Under the pieces are notes generated by a model. The model had not been told where the DNA came from, ran no database searches, and saw only the letters and a program-made list of their open reading frames with translations. This document shows positions 1 through 9,679 of a stretch of DNA of 64,000 nt, piece after piece (positions within the stretch are counted from its first letter, which is position 1; every line of letters starts with the position of its first letter). The stretch covers positions 37,892,501 to 37,956,500 of the forward strand of contig CM074860.1 of NCBI GenBank assembly GCA_037501455.1, written 5' to 3'. The stretch is from Lantana camara. Taxonomy: Eukaryota; Streptophyta; Magnoliopsida; Lamiales; Verbenaceae. Both the position numbers and the translations under genes were made by a program.

Positions 1-1011
1 GAAGAATCCATACCATCTCTCCGGCTGTCTAGGAGTGCGTTCAGAACGTCTTAGAGGAGGATTTACATGTGTATCGAAATTCATGATTGGTTGTGGTTGA
101 TCAGTAGGGGACGTTTCTTCAGTGGGTGGCGTGGGGTTACTTTGTACTTCTTCTAATTCTATGATCTTGCCTTTCTTTTCTTTAAGGAACGGTTCCTCAA
201 GAAAAGTGGTATTTCTGGAAACAAACATCTTTTGCTCAGATTGATCATAGAAGTAGTATCCTATGGATTCCTTAGGATAACCTACAAAGTAGCATAAGTT
301 AGAACGAGATTCTAACTTATCTCCCACTGTCCTCTTCACGTAAGCAGGACAACCCCAAATTCTTAAGTAAGAATAACTAGGGATTTTACCATGCCACATT
401 TCATAGGGCGTTTTGGGGACTGACTTAGAGGGAACTAGATTCAGAATCTTTGCTGCACTTTCTAGGGCATAACCCCAGAAAGAAGGTGGTAAGTCAGTGA
501 AACTCATCATGGAATGAACCATATCAAGTAGGGTTCGATTCCTTCTCTCAGAAACTCCATTAAGCTGAGGAGTTCCCGGAGGAGTCCACTGAGAGATAAT
601 CCCATTATCTTTGAGATGATTAAGGAATTCTTCACTAAGATACTCGCCTCCTCGATCAGATCGAAGTGCTTTGATCTTGTGACCAGTTTGGTTCTCAACC
701 TCCTTTTGAAATTCTAAGAATTTCTCAAAAGCTTGAGATTTATACTTCATTAAGTATACATAACCATACCGACTAAAGTCATCAGTAAAGGTTATGAAAT
801 ACTGATGATTGTTTCTAGTGCTTACACTAAGCGGTCCACAAACATCAGTATGGATCAAATCCAAAACCTTAGTGGCACATTCCACAGTTCCTTTAAAAGG
901 AACTTTGGACATTTTTCCTTTGAGACAGAATTCGCAAGAAGTTAACTCCTTAAGATCATTTTCAGAGAATGATCCTAAAGTGTTTATCTTGCTAATTCTG
1001 TTCTTGGAAAT
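1..1011 (-). pseudogene. Copia-1 integrase and INT-RT linker (open to window edge)
   Basis: The integrase core inserts retroelement cDNA into host DNA. The reading frame is open from about 1011 to the left window edge and I see no stop in it. The three acidic catalytic positions are visible by alignment with the sister copies: Asp before Val-Cys-Gly-Pro-Leu (about 855), Asp in a Ser-Asp-Arg-Gly-Gly-Glu-Tyr motif (about 650), and Glu in a Val-Ser-Glu-Arg-Arg-Asn-Arg motif (about 550). The zinc-binding H/C region lies just upstream, but its frame carries a stop (Gly codon to TGA) at about 1012-1014. Although the core looks intact, it cannot be made as part of a full polyprotein. The C-terminal linker rich in Pro, Glu and Ser runs to base 1. 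Confidence 0.8.
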
Positions 1012-1014
1012 GTG

Positions 1015-1743
1015 TCATAATCTAGCGTGCCATAAGGGAGCTGAAACTTTGTCATCTCTCTTACGCTTTGTTTCTCGTTGTATATTCATAAAATTGATAT
1101 TTTGAGTTAGGTAAAGTCCATTACTTAGAGTACTGATGTAAACGGAAGAGTTGTTCCGTTTGATAAAGTATTTACCATTCTTAATATAAGTTTCATAACC
1201 TTCACAATCTAATATTGGAACTGAAATTATATTACGCATAATGCTCGGTACATAAAGGACTTTATTTAAGACTAACTCAAAACTACCTAAATCTAATCTA
1301 ATTGTGCCTAAAGCTCGAGCTTCAACGTTTGAGCCATCGCCGATCTTCAAGATACATTCTCCTTCTTTTAGTTGTTGGACTTCACGTAGCATCTGTACAT
1401 CATTACAGATATGAGTTCCACAACCGGTATCAAGTACCCAAGAACTAGAATTAATAGAAAGATTTACTTCAACGAGAAAGATACCTTTCTTTAGAGTAGC
1501 CTTGTACTCTGGGCAGTTTCTCCTCCAATGTCCCGCTTTGCCACAATGGAAGCAAACATCCTCTTTCTGATCACGCTTCTTCTTTTGGGTCTTTCCCTTC
1601 GAAATGCCACCAGTGGGCCTAAGGGGTTTCTTCTTCTTCTTTTGGGCTTTCTTGCCCTTACCTTTAGAAGGCCCAGAAGAGGTAGATGGAGCATTCACCA
1701 TCAAAACCTTATTGTCCTTCTTGATCGTGCTTTCAGCAGTCAC
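1015..1743 (-). pseudogene. Copia-1 gag C-terminus, protease and N-terminal integrase
   Basis: A 242-residue open segment. It starts with a Lys-rich stretch (about residues 20-60), then a CCHC zinc knuckle (C-x2-C-x4-H-x4-C, about residues 63-76) that binds genomic RNA. The aspartic protease follows, with an intact Leu-Asp-Thr-Gly motif (about residue 103), and then the start of the integrase zinc region (Leu-Trp-His-Ala-Arg-Leu). It ends at a TGA replacing the Gly codon of the zinc motif. The segment starts after an in-frame TAG (a Gln codon in sister copies) near 1746. Copia elements normally encode gag-pol as one polyprotein, so this is an internal piece of a broken gene. Confidence 0.85.
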
Positions 1744-1795
1744 AAGCTAACTAATCAGCTCAGCTACAGTAGCACCAGCATGATTCATGTTGAAG

Positions 1796-2317
1796 TTAAG
1801 GACAAAAAGGGTTGAATGATGGTGGGAGCGAAGCTACCAACAAATCCACTGAAAGCTCATCTTTCAGTGGCATGTCCATGGAAGCAAGTTTCTCAGTAAG
1901 GGTAAGAAACTTGAGTCCATATTCATGGACACTTGAACCTTCCCTCATTCTCAAGTGGAACAATTCCTTTGAAGTGTTATACCTTGTAACACGTTCATGA
2001 GGGCGGTAAAGTTGCTCTAAGTGGTCGTAAATCTCCCAAGCAAATTCCATGGCCTCATGTTGTCTTTGCAAGTCCGGAGACATGTTAGCCAACATATGGC
2101 AACGGGCTTGGAGATTATCATCCTTCCACTTCTGAATCGCATCCCGCTCGGCCCGAGTGGGAGCCTCCCCTTCGGGACTGGGCTCCCCTTCGAAGAGAAC
2201 ATAAGTTCTCTTCTCATAATCTAAAATGATTTTTAGATTCCTCAGCCAACCAGAATAGTTGGGACCAGTCAACTTGTTTAACTCGAGGATCGATACAAGA
2301 GGGTTTTTGGTTGCCAT
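1796..2317 (-). pseudogene. Copia-1 gag N-terminus
   Basis: Capsid-forming Gag of a copia element. The ATG at 2317 (Met-Ala-Thr-Lys-Asn-Pro) is shared by Copia-2 and Copia-3 at the same place after the leader, which fixes the start. Recognisable UBN2-type gag features include Tyr-Ser-Gly-Trp-Leu near residue 22, the Trp-Glu-Ile-Tyr-Asp helix and the Leu-x-x-Leu-Tyr-Arg stretch in the middle. The frame ends at residue 173 because an extra A in an A-run near 1803-1807 shifts it. The continuation is in the next frame (1015-1743), broken again by a Gln-to-stop change. Confidence 0.85.
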
Positions 2318-4539
2318 TTCAAAACACGTAGAGAATCACAGAATCTACGACCTAAATAGTAAAACAGAGAACTAGTGAGCATGCTGAATTATAATGATAT
2401 ACAAAAGATAAGGTCTTTAATCTAATGCAGCTCCCACTGTTTTTCAAAGATCTAAGAGGAACACGTTTCCCAATGGGTACTAAGATCCTAGGCATTTTAC
2501 CTCGAACCCACGACTCGCGGACATTCTAAGTAAGAACCCTAGGTAGGTACAACTTACCAATTCTAACACCTTTAGAATTCTTAGTAATTATTTTTTCATC
2601 ACCTATCTTTCAATATGGACCCACGACTCGTGCGACATCCATATTTACTTAGGCGTTAAGCTAGACCCATCAATCATAAGATCAAGACCAAAACTTAGTT
2701 CGAACGACCCACGACTCGCGGACATCGCCCTTGCTAAAATTGACCACGAAATATTGACCATTTAAAATGATCAATTAAGTAACTAAGAACTAATAAGCTC
2801 CACTAGCTATCCCACGACTCGCGGACAATAACTAGCTTCACTTACTAAACTTAAAACCTATTGATGGAATGCTAGGAATTTTAATTCAAAATTTGCATCT
2901 CGAATTAAATACCTATTTGTTCGAAATTAGCTTAATATTTAATGGGAATTTTCGAATCAACCAGAGAGTTGTCCGGTTCGACCTCACTAACATATATGTT
3001 ATCCAATTTTATTAGTCTTGATTAATGCAAGTACACTTATATGCATTTCAAACAAGCACATAAACAGATAACATGTCCTAGTATGATACTAACATGTAAT
3101 GATCATGGGTTCTACCTATCTTATGCGTGATATGTGGGAGCCACTCCACAACACAAGTTCTAACATACATGCCACATAAACAGTTTAAATCACATAAGGG
3201 AAAGCGGTAACAAAATACGAGCCCTATCTCTGTTACATTTAACAATTGAGATTCCCCTCCCTAACATTTTGAGGGGTCTTCACTTATGGTCTCCTTGTTA
3301 CTTGAATGTGGTCCATCTTACTCCATGAGTGCATTGTCTCCAAAATGAAAATAAAACCTCACCACCTATCTCTACTCTCAAATTACAATAAAAAAAGAAA
3401 AAGACATAAAGTAATAAGGCTCAATCTTCATATTGGCCTTAGACAATTACACGGGGCATACCCCGGCCTCAAAAACAGTAATATGGAAAGCCACATAATA
3501 AATCACATAACAGTACGCACATAAGTGAGGCTCCAACCTCAATTGAAAAACGTAACTATAGGGCTCCAACCCCAATTTAAACCATCCATGTCCATAAATT
3601 AAAACCATACATAGATCTAAACACATGATCACCTAACATGCTTTTGCGAGAATTTAAATTTAGCCAATAAATTAAAATTCTCGTTTCAAGTCCTAATGAC
3701 TTAAAACACGACTTAGATGCAATTCTTGTTCAAGAGCCTTTTCTATAAAACCCGAAAAACAATAAACCAATAAAATTCCAATTAATTTCCAAAATTAATA
3801 ATTTTATTCTTTCATTATTTTCAGAAAATAAAGTTCATAATTTTTCCAAAATCCAAATCGCTTTAATTTCTCAAAAATCCCAATTTAATCAAAAATTTTA
3901 AAATAATTTTATTTTAGCAAAACTGATTTAAAAAAAAATTAAATTAAAATAAAATTAAATCGGGATTTTCAAGGACCGAAAACGCGAAACACGAAACACG
4001 AAAACGAGCCAAAAACGGCCCAGCCGTGCGAGGCACCACCGCGCCGCAGCGCGCGCGGACGCGCTCCCGCAGCGCGCGACAATTGCCGCTCACGTGCGCG
4101 AGCTGGGCGTGCATCATGCGCGCGCCGCGACTAGGCGGGCTATGCAGGTGTCCCGCGCGGTTGCGGGACAGACTGGGCGGACGTGCCTAGGCACGCCCGG
4201 GATGGCTCCCGCGCGATTGCGGGAGGGGCTGGGCGGCGTGCGCGCGCAGGCCTGGGGCGTGCTACACATTGGCACGTCCCAATCCCGCGTGTTTGTTTCG
4301 CGTCTCGTTTCGTGTCTAGGTTTCTTAAAACCAATTCAATCCAAAATTAAAAAATTCGATTTAGATAAATTTCAACCAAAATGATTTTCAATAAACAGTT
4401 TTAGAAATTAAGGAAAAATTACAGTTTCGTATTTCAGGCTTTCTAAAAGAACTTAAGAATACTCAATTCGCATCTAAGCCTAAGAATTTCTACCAAATTC
4501 AGATTAATTGAGATGAATCAGAAACACGATTTCCGAGGT
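2318..4539 (-). other. Copia-1 untranslated leader with repeats and GC-rich module
   Basis: This 2.2 kb leader between primer site and gag is AT-rich apart from a GC-rich island at about 4015-4270. It contains four copies of CCCACGACTCGCGGAC-like sequence (2507-2522, 2620-2636, 2708-2723, 2811-2826), which read GTCCGCGAGTCGTGGG in the element sense. It also holds a 61-codon small ORF (3632-3447) retained in the other copies. Two short GC hairpins lie at 4150-4169 and 4206-4225. Long structured leaders are known in BARE-like copia elements and usually hold packaging and dimerisation signals; that role here is inferred. Confidence 0.8.
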
Positions 4540-4552
4540 GGCTCTGATACCA
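4540..4552 (-). other. Copia-1 primer binding site (initiator tRNA-Met)
   Basis: The minus strand reads TGGTATCAGAGCC, complementary to the 3' end of plant initiator tRNA-Met, the usual primer for first-strand cDNA. It sits two bases inside the 5' LTR, as expected. Confidence 0.93.
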
Positions 4553-4929
4553 CTTGTTGGAAAACACGAATCAGAAAGCAGCGGAATTTAAAAAAAATTT
4601 CCCAACAAAAGGACCTAGGACTCGCAATCGTGCATGTAACCAAATTCGTAGAGATAGAAAACTTACTTTTCTTTTATTCTTTCTTGAAGCGTTTAAAGCC
4701 ACCTAAGAACGCTCTTCTCGCGGCTTGATCCCCTCTCCTTGGTAAAGCTCGAATCTTCAGACTTCTAACTTGAAGTCTCTAGAGAAAGTCCACCAACTTG
4801 ATCACAATCTAACTAGTAAGGATGCTAGTTCTCTAGTTAGTGTTTAGGCTTAACCTAGGGTTTTAATTTATCTTGGAGAAAGGAAGGTGTTCAACACATG
4901 AACCAAAAGAATTGCCAATTCGCTCTAAA

Positions 4930-4955
4930 GGGGAGCATGAGCTCCCCTATATATA
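4930..4955 (-). promoter_or_regulatory. Copia-1 TATA box with adjoining 18-bp palindrome
   Basis: TATATATA at 4948-4955 is followed, in transcription direction, by a near-perfect 18-bp palindrome of the GGGGAGCTCGAGCTCCCC type (4947-4930, one mismatch here). The same pair occurs in Copia-2 (27844-27870), Copia-2's inverted half (17267-17292), Copia-3 (43355-43380) and Copia-4 (60716-60755, with an extra repeat). This is the likely core promoter; the transcription start is not determined. Confidence 0.7.
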
Positions 4956-5295
4956 GGAAAGGGAGAGGGGCGCCGATCGTTATCCTTGTTGGGCAAGGAT
5001 TTGGTTCCTCTCTCTCCTATTACTTGATCATCAAGTATTTTCCAAATTTGACTTTGAATTCTAATTAAAGTCAACTTTTAAGAGAGCTAAAAATATCCAA
5101 ACTATTTTTGGATAATTTTATACTTTATTTATTTAAAATAAATAACATATTTTATCTAATTAATTAATTCGTAATTAATTAACTAGATTATTTTCTCCAA
5201 AATAAGACTTTCTTTTTAATTCAAAATTAAACCAAAGTCTATTAAATAATTAACACATTTAATTATTTAATACATATATAATATATATATATTCA

Positions 5296-5338
5296 CACGT
5301 GTCACAGTGACACGTGTCACTCACGTGAGCCACACGTG
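5296..5338. promoter_or_regulatory. G-box (CACGTG) cluster in copia U3
   Basis: Four CACGTG hexamers occur within 43 bp (5296, 5311, 5322, 5333), each flanked by ACAC/GTGT-like bases. They lie about 350 bp upstream of the TATA box in element orientation. CACGTG cores are bound by plant bZIP and bHLH factors, including ABA- and light-response types. Function is inferred. Comparable clusters occur near 16065-16100, 16885-16940, 28145-28200, 43005-43030 and 61095-61155. Confidence 0.6.
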
Positions 5339-6473
5339 TGGAACCCTCTTGGCCCGATTAACTCGTTTAATCATTATAAAGCCTCAACTCATGTAACCAA
5401 GTTGTTGTGTGTGACCCTCTAGGTTCTCAATTCAATTAGCAGTGACCCTAATTAATTAATTCACTAAATAATTAATCAGTCCGCAGATTAAACGACCATA
5501 GTCTAGCAACAGGTGTTTAACCCCTAGCTGAATTGGAATGTTCGGATTCGACAGAACCTTTAAGTCATTGATTCATGTGAGATACAATCCTCCTACTTAC
5601 TATCTCTCAACCAAGATCTAGGGCAAGGGAATAATCAGAACCCTAATAATCCGGTCTTAAAGCTAAGTGCATTTCATATCCATTTGATCTCAATCCAAGA
5701 AACCCTTTTCTTGATGTCTTGATCTACTGCCTTGGCCAAGGACTCCATATGGCATATGAATGACTTACACAGTAAGAGATCACCTTGCAAATGCAAGTGT
5801 AGGTCCTTTCTTGATTCTCATTCACTTTCACGAATCACTTGTGCAGCCCCAGCACAAGCCTTGAATCAGTTGTCTAAGGCGACACCCTTTAAGGCTTATA
5901 CCTAAGACTACAAAGTTAACTCATAAAGTGACAAGGAACCTCAAGTCTAAGGATCAATTAATCACATCAATGACTCGTGAGATATTTCCTAATCTGGAAG
6001 TTTCCATTTCCTGAAATAGAAACTTCCTTTCCCATTTAAGAATGTTCTCACACGGGGCACCTCAGTGAACTTACTTATTAAAGTAAGTACCCTCGTATCA
6101 ACTATACACTTTGCACCTCCATGAAACAAGGTGGTCCTTCTTAAGGGCGTGATCCCACAAGCAAGCCTTGGAGGAGTCAGGTTGACACTCCCACTGTCTG
6201 TAGGACTCATCGGCTTGGAGTATTTTACTAATCATGACTTATGTGATATAGGGCTCGTTTCATGAACCATTTCACCCAAATGGTAGAGTCCTAAAGTCAT
6301 CAGGATTAGGGGAGTTCTCATACATGCACAGCTAAAGTAAACGCATACCAAACAAGAGCATATAAAGAAGTGTTGCCTCAATTCGTTATTTCATTCAAAG
6401 ATTGTCTGTGATTACAATAAGGAAAAGCACAAAGCGGATATACAATCGGCTTTCTAGGGCACTATTCCTAACA

Positions 6474-6557
6474 ATTTAGGCCCAATTTCAGGTTATACTA
6501 GGTGGGCTTGGAGACTTGCACTCGCGTCCAACGGGCCCGTGGACCCGGGGCGTGACA
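6474..6557 (+). repeat. TRIM-3: LTR remnant split by Copia-1
   Basis: This 84 bp segment matches the 3' part of the LTR of TRIM-1 and TRIM-2, ending CGGGGCGTGACA. It is in plus orientation, opposite to TRIM-1 and TRIM-2. The rest of this LTR should lie beyond the left end of Copia-1, outside the window. Confidence 0.85.
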
Positions 6558-6582
6558 AACTTTTTATAATTCATTTTCATGA

Positions 6583-6643
<61 letters not shown>

Positions 6644-6649
6644 TACCAT
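6558..6649. repeat. AT-rich spacer with (TA)n microsatellite
   Basis: A perfect TA dinucleotide run covers 6590-6640. The spacer separates the TRIM remnant from the solo copia LTR. No other feature is seen. Confidence 0.95.
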
Positions 6650-8638
6650 TGTTAGGAATAGTGTTCTTAAAGCAGATGTTTGCTTTACTATTTCCTTGTG
6701 AAATCACAAACAGTCTTTGAATAATAAAGAGATGATTTTGTTCTTAGGCAATCACTTCTTTATGTGCTTATTTATGTCTGTTTGGCTTGACTGTGTTTTG
6801 CATGTATTGAACTCTCCTAATCCGATGAGGCCGTTAAGAACTTTATCGTTATGGGAACGGCATATGAAACAAGTTCTTAACTCCATAGGCGAGGATTAGA
6901 AATTCTCCAAGTCAATGAGTCAGACAGAGAGAGTGTCGACCTTGACTCTACTAGGACTTGCTTATGTGATTATGTCCTTTTGAAGGATCACTCAGTTTCA
7001 TGGAGTGATAAGTGCATACGTTGATGCGTTCATAATACATAAGGGTGATTGTTACAAGAACTTCATCATTGAGATGTCCCGCGTGAGAACATTCGTAAAT
7101 GGGAAAGGAAGTTTCCTGAAACTTCCAGATTAGGAAATATCTCACAGGTCATTGACGTGATTCATTAATCCTTAGACTTGAGATTCTATAATGTCTCATA
7201 TGAGCTAACTCTGTAATCTTTGATATAGGCTCAAAAGGGTGTCGCCATATAGACACCTGAACCACGGCCTATGTTGGGATTACACAAGTGGCATATGTAG
7301 AATTAGTAGAATCGATAAAGGACCTACACTTGTTAAGAACAAGAATGATCTCTTACTAATTGAGTTGTTCGTAGTCCATTAAACATTAAACCCTTGGCCA
7401 AGGTGGATAAAAGATCAAGACATCTAGAAAATAGGGTTTTCTAGGATTGAGATCAAAATGGATATGAAACGAACTTAACTTTAAAGATCAAGAATATTTG
7501 GGCTATGTGAATATTCCCATGCCTTAGTTCTTGATTGAGAGATGGAGTTGTAGGAGGATTTTATTTCATTGATTGTCATCGACTGAAAGGTTCTTGGATT
7601 CATTTCGTTATTTGGCTAGAGGTCACACACCCATTGCTAGATTACGATAGTGTGATCTGTGAAGTGATAAATTAATTAGGGAATTAATTAATTGTTGTCA
7701 CTGCTAATCGAATAATGAACCTAAAGGGTCACAGACAAATGCCAGAACACGAGGGTTATGGTAGGATGAATATGATTAACGAAGGATCAAAATAGTTGAT
7801 CGAAATGGGCATAGAACGAGGCTGATGCCATGTGTTATGTACACGTGGCCGCCACATGTCACACGACCAATATGGCTGCCACATGTCACGTACACGTGGC
7901 TTCACGCGTGTCCCATTTCGTGCGATTTATTTCACACGAGAATTTAATTAATTTGGTCCTTTAATTAATTTTGAATTAATTGTTAAGACCTTTCTCAAAT
8001 AAACTTAACCCAATAAATAATTAATTGGGAATTAATTTATTTATTGAATATTGACTTTTAACTTTAACAAAGTTGGAAAGTCCAACTTCCTATTGTAGGA
8101 GAGAGAAGGTTATTCTTGCAAGACTTGGAGAACAAGTTGGGAACTTATTTTCTCCAATTAAATGAATAACTTAATTAGTTAATTAGTGAGCAAGAAAACA
8201 ATGCCCATTGGTTTAGGAAACCCTAATAGGGTTCGAACCACGTAGTATTTATACTAGGGGTGGTGCTTCTCTTTTTCTTAGACCAACACTCACGAAATGT
8301 TAAGTTTTTTAGAAAAATAAAAGAAAAGTTTTCAAAGCAAAAATTATCCTAGCCTTAACGCAAGCCATAGAACTAGCATTCACGCTCACTTGATTATGTT
8401 CTAGGTCTTGTGTGGATACGCTTTGGAGGGCTTCTACTTTGGAGTCTAAATAGAAGGCCGTTCGAGGGACTCTTTGCTTGAAGGGTGTTTGTTAGGCGAT
8501 AACAACATAACAAGAAAGCTTCAATTAAAGTGAGTTTCTTGTTACACTTAACGTTACAGTACGAAAATTGCAAGACAACGATTAAACTTTTGGAAAACTT
8601 TAAACTTCCGCTGCTCAACTCTTTCGTGTTTTCCAACA
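6650..8638 (+). repeat. Solo copia LTR, variant subfamily (1989 bp)
   Basis: It starts TGTTAGGAATAGTG and ends TTCCAACA, like the other copia LTRs. It is clearly more diverged: a different middle, a TATTTATA box near 8247 instead of TATATATA, and no GGGGAGCTCGAG palindrome. No primer site follows it and no polypurine tract precedes it, so it is a solo LTR left by LTR-LTR recombination. Flanking bases are accat (6645-6649) and accta (8639-8643), an imperfect target duplication consistent with age. The small ORF at 6717-6899 is not credible as a gene. The fragment at 55520-56369 belongs to the same subfamily. Confidence 0.88.
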
Positions 8639-9679
8639 ACCTACATTAAATATCATACTATAATGTACATGTACTTATATGTTTATAATATTCATATTTT
8701 ACTATGCATACAATTAATATATCTATACATATATCATATATTACATTACATACATACACACATATTATATATATCTCACCCACTTTATACATACATATAT
8801 ACATACACTAATATATCTTGTAATCTAATATATATATATACACACTACACAATCACTATACACACACACTAAATCTCTAACAGACACACATAAGCACTCT
8901 TTTCTCTCAAACACTCCACACACATTCATACATACACTCCATTGATTCAAGAGGAAGAGGAAGAGAAGAAGAGCACCATCATTTCCATTCATCATCTCCA
9001 TCATCTCTATCACTACATCTTCTCTTTTTCTCCATTACTCTCAAGGTTGGTATTTATGTATATGTGTGTGTATGTAGATATATATATATATGTTTGAATG
9101 TGTGAGATGTTGTTAGGGCTTTGGTAATCTAAGTTTATATTCTTGTTTTCAAACATGTTAGAGTACTTATGTATGAGAATCCATGAATTTATTGCTTGAT
9201 TGACTTGGTTGTTGGAAGATTTGATGAACATGTATATATATGAGGGTTTTGTGAATAGTGATGCTTGATCTTGGTGTAAATGTGTGTTTTATGAAGTCCA
9301 TTTGAGATATCATTTATATATTGAAGTGTTAAGCATGTTATGACTTATACTTTGCAGCTTAGTTGTTGTTTGAGTTGTTTTTGGAGTGGCTGTTCGTGGC
9401 TGCCCTGTTTTGAGCTGTTCTTTTTGGGGACTGCGAGTGCATCGCAGGCGCGACGCCTTTTAGTTGTTTTTACATCGCGGCTACGAAGGGCTTACAGTTG
9501 GAGCTTCTGGATGGATACCTGTTTACTTGTCGTTTGTTGTTCCAAGGTGCTTATTTCTTTTCGTACTTTCCCGCATGATTAAATACTCAAATATGTGATA
9601 TAATTTGCATGATTATGATGATATAGATTTCACAGGAACATTCCTATAGATTATAAACATTGAAATCACATCCCATATA
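8639..9679 (+). repeat. LTR-C, piece 1 (old gypsy-type LTR split by Gypsy-A)
   Basis: Non-coding. It starts with a TA/CA-rich stretch (8660-8880), then a purine-rich GAGGAAGAGGAAGAG tract at about 8950, an AG|GT donor-like junction (9046), and two tight GC palindromes (9431-9447 and 9446-9458). It ends at the insertion point of Gypsy-A. The later pieces at 34972-35996 and 55006-55267 supply the CAGTC hairpin, the GCTAGGCGGGG motif and the terminal GTGCTACA. Grouping the three pieces is inferred from target duplications plus the shared LTR layout of Gypsy-A. The TG start of this LTR is not identifiable. Confidence 0.65.

Larger units (their letters stand above)
1..6473 (-). mobile_element. Copia-1: Ty1/copia LTR retrotransposon, 5' part (rest lies left of the window)
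   Basis: Read on the minus strand, the order is 5' LTR (6473-4555), primer site (4552-4540), a 2.2 kb untranslated leader, then gag, protease and integrase, leaving the window before reverse transcriptase. The PR-INT-RT order, the GAG CCHC knuckle and the initiator-Met primer site place it in Ty1/copia. The long LTR and long leader recall the Angela/BARE-type lineages, but the lineage is inferred. Right flank is a TRIM LTR remnant (6474-6557), so Copia-1 landed inside an older TRIM. The 3' LTR and the second target-site copy are outside the window. Gag is broken by a stop and a frameshift, so the copy is not autonomous. Confidence 0.93.
4555..6473 (-). repeat. Copia-1 5' LTR (1919 bp)
   Basis: In element orientation it starts TGTTAGGAATAGTG and ends TTTTCCAACA. 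The boundary is set by the primer site on one side and TRIM sequence on the other. It carries a TATA box (4948-4955) beside an 18-bp palindrome and a G-box cluster upstream. The same LTR occurs in Copia-2, -3 and -4. Confidence 0.93.

Noticed and set aside
4094..4384. GC-rich ORF of 96 codons (and counterparts at 18231-18635, 27045-27449, 43891-44304)
   Set aside because: These follow from the GC island in the copia leader, occur on both strands, do not conserve a frame between copies and have no family resemblance.
8663..8872. Tyr/Ile-rich ORF
   Set aside because: It arises from TA/CA-rich simple sequence.
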